In this document: positions 37,819 to 49,360 of the stretch, piece by piece
Position numbering within the stretch: position 1 is the stretch's first letter
Layout of the letters: every line of letters starts with the position of its first letter
Origin: Thermococcus alcaliphilus
GTDB lineage: Archaea > Methanobacteriota_B > Thermococci > Thermococcales > Thermococcaceae
NCBI RefSeq assembly: GCF_024054535.1
Contig: NZ_JAMXLV010000022.1
Coordinates: forward strand, 1-64,000
Reading direction: 5' to 3'
Length of the DNA stretch: 64,000 nucleotides
Position numbers and translations under genes: made by a program
The notes under the pieces: generated by a model
Told to the model about the DNA's origin: nothing
The model's input: the letters and a program-made list of their open reading frames with translations, nothing else
The model's database searches: none

Positions 37819-38520
37819 ATGCTAACCACCGGCAGTAAGAGCTTAGACGAATTACTAGGTGGGGGAATAGGCAGAGGTGTATTAACTCAGATATACGGTG
37901 CATTTGCTACTGGAAAGACCACTCTAGCAATGCAGGTGGGCCTTTTAAATGATGGAAAAGTTGCATATATAGATACTGAGGGAGGGTTCTCCCCCGAGAG
38001 ATTAGCCACAATGGCTGAAACCAGAGGACTTGACAAAGAAAAAATCCTCCAGAAGTTTCTCGTATTTGAACCGTTTGACTTCAAAGAGCAGAAAAAAACT
38101 GTCTCAGGCCTTAAAAAGATCGTAAATGAAAAATTCTCTCTGATTGTTGTGGATTCAATAACCAACCACTATAGAATAGAGGAAAACAAAAGTGCAGTTA
38201 CCGCTGACCTCGGAAAGCAACTTCAGATTCTGCTTTGGCTTGCAAGAAAATACAATCTGGGAGTTATTGTTGTAAATCAGGTCTACTTCGACTCAAAGCA
38301 CAATCTCCTAAAGCCGATAGCAGAGCATACCTTGGGATATAAGTGTAAAGACATCCTCAGATTAGAAAAGCTAAGAGATGGCTTCAGAATTGCAGTTTTA
38401 GAGAGACATAGATTCAAACCAGAGGGGGGCATTGTTTACTTTAAAATAACGGATAAAGGAATAGAAGATGTGGAAAAAACTAAATCTTTTCAAAAAGCTC
38501 CTGAGTCAATCTTACTATAG
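37819..38520 (+). CDS. radB: DNA repair and recombination protein RadB
   Basis: 233 aa. This archaeal RecA/RadA paralogue contains only the ATPase core. Walker A is [12 protein letters not shown], Walker [14 protein letters not shown], and the [11 protein letters not shown] and [11 protein letters not shown] motifs complete the RecA fold. It lacks the N-terminal helix-hairpin-helix domain of RadA. RadB is thought to mediate or regulate RadA-dependent recombination. ATG 37819 fits the GCGGTGTGG site; GTG 37810 is within that site. Its last 41 bp overlap the convergent FAU-1 gene. Confidence 0.92.
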   Translation: MLTTGSKSLDELLGGGIGRGVLTQIYGAFATGKTTLAMQVGLLNDGKVAYIDTEGGFSPERLATMAETRGLDKEKILQKFLVFEPFDFKEQKKTVSGLKKIVNEKFSLIVVDSITNHYRIEENKSAVTADLGKQLQILLWLARKYNLGVIVVNQVYFDSKHNLLKPIAEHTLGYKCKDILRLEKLRDGFRIAVLERHRFKPEGGIVYFKITDKGIEDVEKTKSFQKAPESILL

Positions 38521-39895
38521 CCTTGTACAGCTTCTCACTTATAACCCCATCTTCGTAGTGCCTCTTGAGTTCTTCTTTGTCTACAATCTCCTTCTTCCCG
38601 TCAGGCCACTTTACGATATCGACCTCTAAATCAACGTATCTTGCCCTATCTGGATATATTTCAACTGGGGTGCAGATGTTGTAGTATTCTCCCTTTAGGT
38701 TGCCATCTCTGTCATAATAGCTATGCTTAAACCACCATTTTCCTTCTTCAATCTCAGTTATTGCATAATCCCCAGCTTCTATTGGCAAGTCCAAGCCATC
38801 ATAGAATCTACCGGGTTTTAGATTCCTTCTTACCTTCAGCTTTAGGGGATTTAGAGAAACCTCAACCACTTCCCCTGGGCCTATCTTGATTACTTGACCG
38901 TCTGGCTTAACGTGCTCAAACCTGAAAAGCCATCCCTGCTTTGGCCCCTTATTGTTGATTAATGCCTCTAAAAAGCCTTCACTAACCTTTTTTCTCTGAG
39001 AGGGAATCTTGCTTAGAATTCCCTCTCCAATTTCAACGGCAAACCCAAACTCGGGATCATATGCCTTAAACTTGTGATGGCCCTCTATCGTAGGGACTAC
39101 CGTATTTCTTATGTCGTCAAGCTTTGCCTTTGCCGCACCGCCAAATTCAACCTCGTAGATGTCTCTGCCCTCAACTATTTGGGCAGGAGCAGAGTATTTT
39201 TCAGCCTCTTTCAGCTTTTCAGCGATCTTTGAAAGCTTTATTAGCTCATCCCGTAGGAGATTCCAATCTTTATACGCAGCTGCCGTTCTCCACAAAACCC
39301 CCCATTCTCCAAGATCGACACTCAATCCAAGTATTCTAAGTCTTTCTCTCTCTGATTGATCCCTAATCTTCCTTGATATTTTCACATGTCTCTGGGTTCC
39401 AACGGGTTTTGGAATAAGCACTGCATAGTCCCCTGGTATAGTGAGTAAGACACTCAAATGAGGAAGGAGGTTGTTTTTCTTGACCTGAACAAGCACCTCG
39501 TCCCCTTCAACAGCATCTGGAAACTCTTCTATTAGCAAAGTTCCAATTGCATTCCCTATGTCCACATACACATATCTTTCGTCCTTTTTGATAACGATTC
39601 CTTTATATATGCCGTAAAGCTGGTAGGGCATTTTTCTAAAGAAAACGTCTAAAAACTTCTCCTCAAAAACCTTCTTAACTTCTTCAACTTTTTCTCCAAC
39701 CAGCACCACACCATGGGAGTCTTTTTTGTCTTGAATATCCACATCGAACTCATCGTAGACCTTTTCAATGCCTAGTCTTTCAGCGATCTTCTGACTTGGC
39801 TGGCTTATCTTAAAGCCTTCATCGAGGAGCAACTTTGTCAAAGCCGTGCTGTATATCCCTCTAATCCTCACCGAAACCTCTGAGTTTGTAGACAT
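38480..39895 (-). CDS. FAU-1 family RNA-binding protein / probable ribonuclease (S1 + DUF402)
   Basis: 471 aa. An N-terminal RNase E/G-like region contains an S1-type fold ([27 protein letters not shown], residues about 90-130). The C-terminal 150 residues are a DUF402 domain ([53 protein letters not shown]). FAU-1 of Pyrococcus binds AU-rich RNA and has ribonuclease activity in pre-rRNA processing. ATG 39895 follows GGTGGTGAAT. It overlaps the upstream unknown gene by 35 bp and the convergent radB by 41 bp. Confidence 0.87.
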   Translation of the reverse strand: MSTNSEVSVRIRGIYSTALTKLLLDEGFKISQPSQKIAERLGIEKVYDEFDVDIQDKKDSHGVVLVGEKVEEVKKVFEEKFLDVFFRKMPYQLYGIYKGIVIKKDERYVYVDIGNAIGTLLIEEFPDAVEGDEVLVQVKKNNLLPHLSVLLTIPGDYAVLIPKPVGTQRHVKISRKIRDQSERERLRILGLSVDLGEWGVLWRTAAAYKDWNLLRDELIKLSKIAEKLKEAEKYSAPAQIVEGRDIYEVEFGGAAKAKLDDIRNTVVPTIEGHHKFKAYDPEFGFAVEIGEGILSKIPSQRKKVSEGFLEALINNKGPKQGWLFRFEHVKPDGQVIKIGPGEVVEVSLNPLKLKVRRNLKPGRFYDGLDLPIEAGDYAITEIEEGKWWFKHSYYDRDGNLKGEYYNICTPVEIYPDRARYVDLEVDIVKWPDGKKEIVDKEELKRHYEDGVISEKLYKAIVRLTQELFEKI

Positions 39896-40625
39896 ATTCA
39901 CCACCTCTTTCCCGTTTTTCCACAACACCAATGAGCGTTAAGCCTTCAAGGATTTTAGCAGCATGTTCTCTCTCAACACCGCTGTTCTTTTCTACATTTC
40001 TCACCTCAACCCACAGTAATCCTTTTGAATGCCAGTCTCTCAAGGCTTCTTCAACTTTATGAACCCATGAGGGATTGGTGTAGAGGTAGTAGATGAATGA
40101 GATTAAGAGCTCAAGTTTCTCATCCAAATTTTCTATCTTTTTTATTTTGTCAACAATATTGGCCGGTGGTAGTTTCCTCTCCTCACTTATAAATATAAGC
40201 CCCTCAAGTTCTCCAGTTAGCTTTTGAATTGTTTGGGTGATTGAGTAATCATATACCCTATAAAACTGCAACAACCTCTGGAGGGATGCATTTATTTTGG
40301 CTTTTTCAGTGAAGCTCATTTTCGGATTCTCAACTAAAAGAAGGAGTTCCTCTAATCGAAATTTCATTTGATGTTCGTTTTTTTGAAGCTCTTTTGCGAG
40401 CCGCTCAAAGTCTCCCCCAAGAAGAGAAGATGCCTTTCCTATTTGAGACGCTATATCAAATTTTCTCTCAATAATGCCATAAAGCTCGGACACCAGGTCT
40501 TTTAACTCTTCAAACTCCCATGATGATGAAAGGGAGTATACACGAAGAAAGCCCTTCTGAAACTCTTTGTGGAGAATCTCAGCCTCTTTAACAAGTTCAC
40601 GAATTTTATTTGTGTCCACCTTCAT
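39861..40625 (-). CDS. Helical protein of unknown function with C-terminal winged-helix-like region
   Basis: 254 aa, soluble and mostly alpha-helical and coiled-coil up to residue 190 ([20 protein letters not shown] and similar). The last 55 residues ([38 protein letters not shown]) look like a winged helix, with a helix pair and a basic wing. I do not recognise the family. Its 3' end overlaps the start of the FAU-1 gene by 35 bp, so the two are translationally linked and it may act with the RNA-binding protein. Confidence 0.65.
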   Translation of the reverse strand: MKVDTNKIRELVKEAEILHKEFQKGFLRVYSLSSSWEFEELKDLVSELYGIIERKFDIASQIGKASSLLGGDFERLAKELQKNEHQMKFRLEELLLLVENPKMSFTEKAKINASLQRLLQFYRVYDYSITQTIQKLTGELEGLIFISEERKLPPANIVDKIKKIENLDEKLELLISFIYYLYTNPSWVHKVEEALRDWHSKGLLWVEVRNVEKNSGVEREHAAKILEGLTLIGVVEKRERGGEYVYKLRGFGED

Positions 40626-40745
40626 CCCCTACATTATATACTCCCTCATTGTTCTTTTACTTTTCGCAGCTTTTGTGGTTAACATAACTGTTTACCCAAA
40701 ATCTTTTTTTAAAGCAATGATGTTTTAAGTAATAGAGGGGAGCGC

Positions 40746-41669
40746 ATGGTTTTAGTGGATCGCTTTGGAAGACCGGTGACAAATCTGAGAATTTCTCTCA
40801 CAAATGAGTGCAACTTAAACTGCTTCTACTGCCACAGAGAGGGGCAAACCCTCAGCTTCCAAGAGATGAAACCAGAAGAAATAGAAAGAATAGTCAGAAT
40901 AGCGTCCCAGCTTGGCATAAAAAAGGTCAAGCTAACTGGAGGGGAGCCGACTATTAGAAAAGATATCGTTGAGATAGTGAGGAGAATACGGCCTTACGTT
41001 GAAGACCTATCTATGACCACCAACGGAACAACAATGAAGCTACTGGCAGAGCCATTAAAAGAAGCTGGACTCGATAGAGTAAACATAAGTCTCGATACCC
41101 TTGACAGAAAAAAATATAAATCTATTACAGGATTTGACGTGCTTCCCCAAGTTCTTGAAGGAATCGAGAAAGCCGTCAAGCTCTTTTATCCAGTTAAGCT
41201 TAACATGGTTGTCATGAAAGGTCTCAACGACGGGGAGATATGGGATATGATAAACTACGCTGCCCAGAAAAACGCCATTCTTCAGCTAATTGAAATCGAA
41301 GTCCCAAGGGAGATGGAGGACTCATGGTTTTTCAAAAAGTATTTTTATCCGCTAAAACCTCTGGAAGAGAAATTTGAGGAGATCGCGATGGATGTAAAGG
41401 AAAGACGAATGCACAGGAGAAAGAAATACTTTATTCCCACAGACTACGGCATCGCCGAGGTTGAAGTCGTTAGGTCAATGCACAACACAATATTCTGTGC
41501 AAACTGCACTAGGATAAGGCTCACTTCAACGGGCCATTTAAAGACCTGCCTCTTGAGAAGGGATGACCTCGTAGATATCCTAACTCCAATAAGGAACAAC
41601 GCCTCCGATGAGGAACTTATTGAAATTTTTAAAAAGGCTATTCTCATGCGGGAGCCCTATTGGAAATGA
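40746..41669 (+). CDS. moaA: GTP 3',8-cyclase (molybdenum/tungsten cofactor synthesis)
   Basis: 307 aa. Radical-SAM enzyme for the first step of molybdopterin synthesis, supplying the tungsten pterin of Thermococcus aldehyde oxidoreductases. The N-terminal cluster motif is [12 protein letters not shown], with [11 protein letters not shown] for SAM. The C-terminal [4Fe-4S] that holds GTP is [20 protein letters not shown]. The final GG common in bacterial MoaA is absent; the protein ends MREPYWK. A box A (TTTTTTTAAAGC) lies about 35 bp before the ATG. Confidence 0.93.
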   Translation: MVLVDRFGRPVTNLRISLTNECNLNCFYCHREGQTLSFQEMKPEEIERIVRIASQLGIKKVKLTGGEPTIRKDIVEIVRRIRPYVEDLSMTTNGTTMKLLAEPLKEAGLDRVNISLDTLDRKKYKSITGFDVLPQVLEGIEKAVKLFYPVKLNMVVMKGLNDGEIWDMINYAAQKNAILQLIEIEVPREMEDSWFFKKYFYPLKPLEEKFEEIAMDVKERRMHRRKKYFIPTDYGIAEVEVVRSMHNTIFCANCTRIRLTSTGHLKTCLLRRDDLVDILTPIRNNASDEELIEIFKKAILMREPYWK

Positions 41670-41684
41670 AAAGTATTTAAATAA
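41669..41684 (+). promoter_or_regulatory. Promoter of the first DUF835 gene
   Basis: AAAAGTATTTAAATAA overlaps the moaA stop codon and lies about 40 bp before ATG 41719. It shares GTATTTAAAT and a following ATGCCT with the promoter at 47433-47449 of the other DUF835 gene. Confidence 0.55.
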
Positions 41685-41718
41685 TGCCTTAGATTACTCT
41701 AACCTAGAGGGAGAAGCA

Positions 41719-43561
<1,843 letters not shown>

Positions 43562-45013
43562 TCACTTCTTCAGGAAATCAAATAGAGTTGCCTGTTTGCC
43601 TTTCTTCTCTTTCTTTTCCTCGGGCTTTTCTTCAGCTTCTTTTTCTTCCCCTATTTCTTCTTCAACTTCTTCAACCTCTTCTTCCTCTGGCCCTTCTTCA
43701 CTGATTTCTTCTTCATCTATAGTCTCAGCTTCAATTGTTTCAATTCTCACTTCAAGCTCCGTTTTCGTTTCCTTCAACTTTCTATGAATGGCCAGCATCT
43801 TCCCTTTGATCTTTGCCACCTTTTCTTTATCCTCAGTAAGGAACTCAATCTCCTTATCCCCTAAGTCGAGAAAAACTGCTATATGAGCTGCAACATCCGG
43901 GTTGTTAACAAATATGGCTTTGAATATCTGCATTGTTTCAATTGCCTCAAGTTTGCTCATGTGCATTTCCTTCATTATCTTCTTCACTATGGAGTCCCTA
44001 ATAGAGCGCTCTTCCTTGGTATCCCTGAGCATTTTAAGGGTTTTTGGTGGGTAGAAGCGCAAGAAGCCTTTTTTCTTCACACCGGCAACCGCAACTCCGG
44101 CGGTCATCATGTCTATTGCATACTTCCACAAACCGTAGTTCCCTGTTCTTGTTGCCCTTCCAAGGTATATATCGGCTCTGCTTATGGCCTCATATGCCCT
44201 CGCAATGTCCTCTGGCTTGTAATACACATAGGGAATGTTTTCTTCAATCCAGAGAAGAACTTCATCTGGGGTATTGTCAAGGTTCATGAGGGCCATTTTT
44301 GCCCTTTTTGCATTATCTGTGGCAAATATCATGCCTAGAGCTTCAAAAATCGACTTCTCAACATCCCTATATGCCAGAACAAGCTCGGCATCTTCAACGC
44401 CGCCGCTTACGATATTCTGGAGGTCATTTATTGCTGCCCTTAAGTCTCCCCTAGCCCTTTTTGCAATTTCCTGCAGGACTTCTTTAGGAACGAAAATACC
44501 CTCCGCTTTTACAATCCTAAAGAGAGCCTTTAAAATATCCCTCTGGCTTAAACGCTTGTACTCCACTATTTCTGCTTTGTTTCTTATCTCCAATGGTACC
44601 TCCCAGTATCTGTTGGCGGACATTATTATGGGATTCCTCGCCTTGTCTATGAGCTTCGCTATCTCTCTTGCCCCCGAAGGCTCTATGTTATCCGCCTCAT
44701 CAAGAAAGATCAGCTTTCTCCTCCTTCCAAAGACATCCATTGTATAGGCGGCATTGAGGTAGCGCTCTATTTTACCAAAAGTTCTGTCATCGCTTGCGTT
44801 GAGCTCAATTACCTCAAATTTATACTCATTAGCTAGAGCGTAAACTGTGGTAGTCTTCCCGCTACCAGGGGGACCGGCAAGGAGGAGAGCTTTTTTCTTG
44901 GGCGTTCCATGAAACCAACTTTCAATCCATGCTTTAACCTTCTCCAACGCTTTCTCTTGATTTACTATCTCCACGAGCCTTCTTGCCCTATACTTTTCAA
45001 CCCATGGCAGCAT
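43562..45013 (-). CDS. rfcL: Replication factor C, large subunit
   Basis: 483 aa. It is part of the clamp loader that places PCNA on primed DNA. Walker A is [12 protein letters not shown], Walker [12 protein letters not shown], and the AAA+ collar follows. The C-terminus is strongly charged (Glu/Lys runs from about residue 420) and ends with a PIP box, QATLFDFL, for PCNA binding. The operon order rfcS-rfcL on the minus strand is standard: 10 bp separate the two. Its stop codon abuts that of the convergent Trm5-like gene. Confidence 0.97.
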   Translation of the reverse strand: MLPWVEKYRARRLVEIVNQEKALEKVKAWIESWFHGTPKKKALLLAGPPGSGKTTTVYALANEYKFEVIELNASDDRTFGKIERYLNAAYTMDVFGRRRKLIFLDEADNIEPSGAREIAKLIDKARNPIIMSANRYWEVPLEIRNKAEIVEYKRLSQRDILKALFRIVKAEGIFVPKEVLQEIAKRARGDLRAAINDLQNIVSGGVEDAELVLAYRDVEKSIFEALGMIFATDNAKRAKMALMNLDNTPDEVLLWIEENIPYVYYKPEDIARAYEAISRADIYLGRATRTGNYGLWKYAIDMMTAGVAVAGVKKKGFLRFYPPKTLKMLRDTKEERSIRDSIVKKIMKEMHMSKLEAIETMQIFKAIFVNNPDVAAHIAVFLDLGDKEIEFLTEDKEKVAKIKGKMLAIHRKLKETKTELEVRIETIEAETIDEEEISEEGPEEEEVEEVEEEIGEEKEAEEKPEEKKEKKGKQATLFDFLKK

Positions 45014-45023
45014 TTGGGCTCAC

Positions 45024-46016
45024 CTAATCCTTGCCAAGCAGTGTGAACTGAGCCAAGAGAGCTTCAAGCTGAATCATTTCATTTGCTCCCTCAACAAGCC
45101 TGAAGTTGTACTCTCCTATTTTATCAGCCAAGGCAACCTTCTTCGGCTCACTTATTGGAAGATTGAACACCTCTTTGTGCATCTGAATCAAAACGTCTTC
45201 TCCGCTTAAACCTTGCTTTAGAAGTATCTCCCTAAGCTTGTCCCTAGCTTTGAGGAAGTTGCCTTCTAACGCTAAAAGCATCATTTCCCTAACATCTTCT
45301 GGTCTGGCCCTGCTTGCAACCAAAAATACGTTTTCATCGGTTATTTTGACATCTAGGGCAGCTGCAGCCTGGAGAACGTTTATTGCCCTCCTTAAGTCAC
45401 CTTCAGCCACGTAGAGTATCGCTTGAAGACCTTCCTCGGTTAGCTCGAGCCCTTCGTTTTCAGCTATGTATTTTAACCTCTTTGCAATATCTTCATCTTT
45501 TAACGGTCTAAAGCGGAAAATCGCACATCTTGATTGAATGGGTTCTATGATTTTGGATGAATAGTTGCAGCTCAAGATAAATCTAACGTTGCTAGAAAAC
45601 ATCTCCATGGTTCTCCTCAAGGCTTGCTGGGCATCTTGGGTTAAAGCGTCGGCTTCATCAAGGAAGATTATCTTAAAGCTTGCACCTCCTATCGGCTTTG
45701 TCCTTGCAAACTCCTTTACCTTCTCACGGATAACGTTTATACCTCTTTCATCGCTCGCGTTCAATTCGAGAAAGTTGTGCCTCCAGTGCTCCCCAAATAA
45801 CTCTCTAGCTAAACAAAGAGCACTTGTCGTTTTTCCCGTCCCAGGTGGGCCTGCAAAGAGAAGATGCGGCATCGAGCCGGTTTTAACATAGTGCTTAAGC
45901 CTCTTCACTATGTGATCTTGCCCTACAATGTCGTCAAGCCTCTCAGGCCTATACTTCTCAACCCACGGTTTTTCAAGAATTTTAACTTCCTTAACCTCTT
46001 TTACTTCTTCAGCCAT
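45024..46016 (-). CDS. rfcS: Replication factor C, small subunit
   Basis: 330 aa. The AAA+ clamp loader small subunit has [19 protein letters not shown] (Walker A), [20 protein letters not shown] (Walker B) and the arginine-finger SRC motif QSRCAIFRF. The gene is uninterrupted, whereas rfcS of several Pyrococcus species carries an intein near the P-loop. The N-terminus has an unusual VKEVKEVK repeat. ATG 46016 follows AGGTGG. Confidence 0.97.
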   Translation of the reverse strand: MAEEVKEVKEVKILEKPWVEKYRPERLDDIVGQDHIVKRLKHYVKTGSMPHLLFAGPPGTGKTTSALCLARELFGEHWRHNFLELNASDERGINVIREKVKEFARTKPIGGASFKIIFLDEADALTQDAQQALRRTMEMFSSNVRFILSCNYSSKIIEPIQSRCAIFRFRPLKDEDIAKRLKYIAENEGLELTEEGLQAILYVAEGDLRRAINVLQAAAALDVKITDENVFLVASRARPEDVREMMLLALEGNFLKARDKLREILLKQGLSGEDVLIQMHKEVFNLPISEPKKVALADKIGEYNFRLVEGANEMIQLEALLAQFTLLGKD

Positions 46017-46149
46017 TGCAACCACCTGTTATCGTGACCTAAACACTTTATAATCACGAGAATATTTAAACTCTTTGGAACCCTCCAAAGAATTTCCAAA
46101 CTTCATCAATAAGGAGACTGGTGTTAGTCCGTTGTTTATTGAAATGCAT

Positions 46150-46165
46150 GAAAAACTTTTATAGG
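46150..46165 (+). promoter_or_regulatory. Promoter of the PLP-enzyme gene
   Basis: GAAAAACTTTTATAGG is a BRE/box A about 40 bp upstream of ATG 46199. The preceding 120 bp hold nothing recognisable. Confidence 0.55.
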
Positions 46166-46198
46166 TGAGAAATACCAATATTCTACTTGGTGGTGCCA

Positions 46199-47386
46199 AT
46201 GGCAAAGCTTGACTGGATTACCGAAGAGCTTAATGAACTTAAAGAAAAAGGACTTTATGTAAGAATTAGAGTTCTCCAGAGCGCCCAAGGCCCTTGGGTG
46301 ATTGTGGACGGAAAGAAAGTTCTGAATATGTGTTCCAACAACTATCTCGGTTTGGCAGCACATCCAAAAATTAAGGAAGCGGCTATAAGAGCTATTCTTG
46401 ACTATGGCGTTGGAGCTGGAGCTGTTAGAACGATAGCCGGAACAATGGAGCTCCACGTGGAGCTTGAGGAAAAACTTGCAAAGTTCAAGAAGAGAGAAGC
46501 TGCTATTCTCTTCCAGAGCGGCTACAATGCAAACCTCGGGGCAATAAGTGCCCTCATAAAGAAAGGTGAGGATGGAGTTTTTGTTAGCGAAGAACTAAAC
46601 CACGCGAGCATTATCGATGGTATGAGGTTAAGCGGTGCGCCAAAAGTTATCTACAAACACCTTGACATGGAAGACCTCAAGAAGAAGCTTGAAGAAGTGA
46701 AAGACAAGAAAAAGAAGCTTATTGTCACTGATGGTGTATTCAGCATGGACGGTGACCTCGCCCCACTCCCCGAGATCGTGGAATTAGCGGAACAGTACGA
46801 TGCTATGGTATACGTTGACGACGCCCACGGTGAGGGTGTTTTAGGTGAACATGGAAGGGGTATTGTTGACCATTACAAGCTCCACGACAGAGTGGACTTT
46901 GAAATGGGAACCCTAAGCAAGGCATTTGGTGTCATTGGTGGCTATGTTGCAGGGCCAGAGGAGGCAATAGAATATTTAAAGCAGAGAGGAAGACCATTCC
47001 TGTTCTCATCCGCCTTGAATCCGCCTGATGTTGCTGCCGCTATTGCCGCGGTTGAGATTCTCCAACATAGCGATGAGCTCGTTAAAAAGCTTTGGGACAA
47101 CACCCATTTCCTCCAAAAGGGACTTAGAGACATTGGCTATGACTTAGGAAACACCAAGCACCCAATTACACCGGTAATGCTATATGACGAAAAGCTAGCC
47201 CAAGAGTTCTCAAGAAGACTCTACGATGAATACAACATCTTTGCCCAGGCAATAGTTTATCCGACAGTCCCATTAGGCACAGCAAGAATAAGGCTTGAGC
47301 CTTCAGCAGCCCACAGCAAGGAAGACCTGCAGTACGTCATAGATGCCTTCGAAGATCTCGGAAAGAAGACCGGATTCTTGAAGTGA
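46199..47386 (+). CDS. Glycine C-acetyltransferase / 2-amino-3-ketobutyrate CoA ligase family (PLP enzyme)
   Basis: 395 aa. This alpha-oxoamine synthase condenses glycine or another amino acid with acyl-CoA. In threonine catabolism it cleaves 2-amino-3-ketobutyrate to glycine and acetyl-CoA after threonine dehydrogenase. Motifs are [55 protein letters not shown] and the PLP lysine in [14 protein letters not shown]. Alternatives are KAPA or serine palmitoyl-type synthases, but no biotin or sphingolipid genes are nearby. ATG 46199 follows GGTGGTG. Confidence 0.88.
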   Translation: MAKLDWITEELNELKEKGLYVRIRVLQSAQGPWVIVDGKKVLNMCSNNYLGLAAHPKIKEAAIRAILDYGVGAGAVRTIAGTMELHVELEEKLAKFKKREAAILFQSGYNANLGAISALIKKGEDGVFVSEELNHASIIDGMRLSGAPKVIYKHLDMEDLKKKLEEVKDKKKKLIVTDGVFSMDGDLAPLPEIVELAEQYDAMVYVDDAHGEGVLGEHGRGIVDHYKLHDRVDFEMGTLSKAFGVIGGYVAGPEEAIEYLKQRGRPFLFSSALNPPDVAAAIAAVEILQHSDELVKKLWDNTHFLQKGLRDIGYDLGNTKHPITPVMLYDEKLAQEFSRRLYDEYNIFAQAIVYPTVPLGTARIRLEPSAAHSKEDLQYVIDAFEDLGKKTGFLK

Positions 47387-47387
47387 T

Positions 47388-47430
47388 TTTTCCTACTTTT
47401 TATTTTCGTTTTATTTTTTAAACTTTTTCT
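47388..47430 (+). terminator. Oligo-T terminator after the PLP-enzyme gene
   Basis: Repeated T runs (TTTTT, TTTTT, TTTT, TTTTTT, TTTTT) fill the 43 bp after the stop codon, typical of Thermococcales termination. Confidence 0.55.
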
Positions 47431-47432
47431 AA

Positions 47433-47449
47433 CGAAAGGTATTTAAATC
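47433..47449 (+). promoter_or_regulatory. Promoter of the second DUF835 gene
   Basis: CGAAAGGTATTTAAATC is a strong BRE/box A, 34-50 bp before ATG 47483. It is similar to the promoter at 41669-41684. Confidence 0.6.
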
Positions 47450-47482
47450 TATATGCCTACTCATTCCTGGAGATGAGAGGGG

Positions 47483-48295
47483 ATGAGCGTCATAACTGCA
47501 ACCCTCTCACTAACCGCCTTGCTATTGCTGATAGGCTTAACAATAGTCGGAATAAAGTATAGAAGGAGGTTCATAGCTAGGTACCCCACGCTTAGAAGAT
47601 TCTATGACTTCATGATAGTGGGGTTTGCCATGGCAGCCCTATCAAAGTTTGTCTTCATGTTCCTTGATTTATATGACGCTGGAATTCTCTTTCTGAACCC
47701 TTCAGAGAAAATGCTCTTAAACACAGCTGGAAATGGTTTAACAACGTTTGCACTTCTCTTCCTTCTTCTCGGATGGGTGACCCTATTAAAGAGCCTCGTA
47801 TCAAGATACAAGCTCTCTCCAGTGATAGAAATAGAGGGGAAAGAGGAAAAATTTGCCCCTGGGGTGTATCTATGCAAAACAGGAGATTGCAACTCATTAC
47901 TGCTGGATCTGTTGAAAGGAAGAGCAGGACTTATTGTCTCCAGAACACCAAGGCATGTGCTTAAAGAAAAGCTAAAGCTTGAGCAAACCCCAATGTTATG
48001 GCTCACAAAAATAGATGGGGAAGGAAATATACACCCACTAAGGCTTGAGTTCCTTCTGCAGACATTAGTAGACTTCATGAAGTCGGGAGATACTCCAAAG
48101 ATAATTTTACTAGATGGAATCGAATATCTCATGGTAGAAAATGGGTTTGAGCCGGTCTTTAAGTTCCTAGCAGCATTGAACGATTACGCCCTACTCAACA
48201 ACACGATAATCTTGGTTCCCTTGGATGAGAGCGCTGTTGAAAAAAGACACGCAAACCTCTTAAGGAGGGAGTTTAGGGAGATAAAAGCAGACTAG
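47483..48295 (+). CDS. DUF835 family membrane protein (second paralogue)
   Basis: 270 aa. Three hydrophobic segments lie in the first 105 residues (ATLSLTALLLLIGLTIVG, FMIVGFAMAALSKFVFMFLD, NGLTTFALLFLLLGWVTLL), then a DUF835 domain (GVYLCKTGDCNSLLLDLLKG, GLIVSRTPRHVL, IILLDGIEYLMVENGFEPVF, IILVPLDESAVEKRHANLLR). It lines up along its length with the protein at 41719, differing in the loops. The function is unknown; a membrane-linked signalling adaptor is plausible. The last 4 bp overlap the convergent endA stop. Confidence 0.8.
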   Translation: MSVITATLSLTALLLLIGLTIVGIKYRRRFIARYPTLRRFYDFMIVGFAMAALSKFVFMFLDLYDAGILFLNPSEKMLLNTAGNGLTTFALLFLLLGWVTLLKSLVSRYKLSPVIEIEGKEEKFAPGVYLCKTGDCNSLLLDLLKGRAGLIVSRTPRHVLKEKLKLEQTPMLWLTKIDGEGNIHPLRLEFLLQTLVDFMKSGDTPKIILLDGIEYLMVENGFEPVFKFLAALNDYALLNNTIILVPLDESAVEKRHANLLRREFREIKAD

Positions 48296-48819
48296 AATTT
48301 TATTCTGCCTATGTGATAATAAACCACGTCATTGTCCTCATCGACCACCGCCAGAACCATCTTTTTTCTAACCCCATGGGCAACCCTAACCCTGGCGGTT
48401 AAGTCGTTTGGGTACATCTTCTGGTTCTCACTTACCACCCAGATTAGCCAGTCCGCATGCTCCTCCATTCCTTTTCGGTACACCCTAAAGTGAGAACCGT
48501 ATTTGAGAGCTGTCTTCACAGTGTACCCCCTATTCCTAAGATCCCTGTAAACCAAAAACTTTAAATCAAACTGCTCATCTTTTTTCCTTCCAATTTCGAA
48601 AAGCTCTTGAACGCTGAGCTCTTTTTCACCGTCAAAAACTTTAATCCATCCTTTGTCCAACAGATAAGCAGCTTCAATAAGAGAAAGGAAAAGCTTGCCA
48701 TTTACAACTTCCCCATAGTGCCGCTTGTTGTAGAGCTTGTTTATAGCACTCTCCATCGTGCTGAAAACCCTATCTCCGCTTAGGTAAAATTTGAACTCAC
48801 TCAACTCCTGTCCCCCCAT
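48292..48819 (-). CDS. endA: tRNA-intron (splicing) endonuclease
   Basis: 175 aa, homodimer-type archaeal EndA. It cuts bulge-helix-bulge motifs in pre-tRNA and in the rRNA processing stems, such as those around the 16S and 23S genes here. The catalytic region has GYTVKTALKYGSHFRVYRKG (catalytic His in GSHF) and VRVAHGVRKKMVLAVV (catalytic Lys). The N-terminal domain ends near residue 75. ATG 48819 overlaps the rimI gene by 19 bp. Confidence 0.95.
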   Translation of the reverse strand: MGGQELSEFKFYLSGDRVFSTMESAINKLYNKRHYGEVVNGKLFLSLIEAAYLLDKGWIKVFDGEKELSVQELFEIGRKKDEQFDLKFLVYRDLRNRGYTVKTALKYGSHFRVYRKGMEEHADWLIWVVSENQKMYPNDLTARVRVAHGVRKKMVLAVVDEDNDVVYYHIGRIKF

Positions 48820-49310
48820 GCGTCTGGTGTGAGAACCATGTAGTAGGCATCCTCGCCATCGGAGTAGTAGCCTTTTATGATTTTCATCTTCTTAAAGCCT
48901 AGCCTTTCGTAGAGCTTTATCGCCCTCTCGTTGCTGACTCTGACCTCAAGTCCTATGTACCTAGCTCCTCGTTTTATTAACCTGTCTATAACAACCTCCA
49001 TAAGAGCCTTGCCTATCCCATTCCCTCTATAAAGAGGATCAACGGCTATACTCATTATGTGACCTTCCATGTCTGGTCTTAGATATCCCATCACATAGCC
49101 CACTACCTTCCCGTTGTATTCTGCAACTAGAAAGGTCTCGGGATTTGCCTCAAGGAACATCAAAAACAGCCCTCTCGGATATTGCTCCCTGAAGGACTGT
49201 CTCTCAATGCGCATAACCTCACTTAGGTCAAAGAGGGTAGCAGGCCTGATAGTGACAAGGCTCAGGGGAATCTTTCTTGGGAAAGGGACATCTCTTGAAG
49301 AGAGACTCAT
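48801..49310 (-). CDS. rimI: Ribosomal-protein-alanine/N-terminal acetyltransferase (GNAT, RimI/Ard1 type)
   Basis: 169 aa. The GNAT fold has VTIRPATLFDLSEVMRIE at the N-terminus, the acetyl-CoA loop VDPLYRGNGIGKALM (R-x-x-G-x-G/A) and LEVRVSNERAIKLYERLGF near the end. Archaeal homologues acetylate protein N-termini (Ard1-like specificity). It is translationally overlapped with endA, so the two are one operon. The N-terminal 15 residues before the fold are rich in Ser, Arg and Pro. Confidence 0.88.
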   Translation of the reverse strand: MSLSSRDVPFPRKIPLSLVTIRPATLFDLSEVMRIERQSFREQYPRGLFLMFLEANPETFLVAEYNGKVVGYVMGYLRPDMEGHIMSIAVDPLYRGNGIGKALMEVVIDRLIKRGARYIGLEVRVSNERAIKLYERLGFKKMKIIKGYYSDGEDAYYMVLTPDAWGDRS

Positions 49311-49360
49311 ATTGAAATATTCTCCCGATAGTTTTTAATCTTATTGATTTAAAAGGAAAA

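Noticed and set aside
45024-46016. Intein in rfcS, as in some Pyrococcus species
   Set aside because: The P-loop region is continuous and the length is normal.
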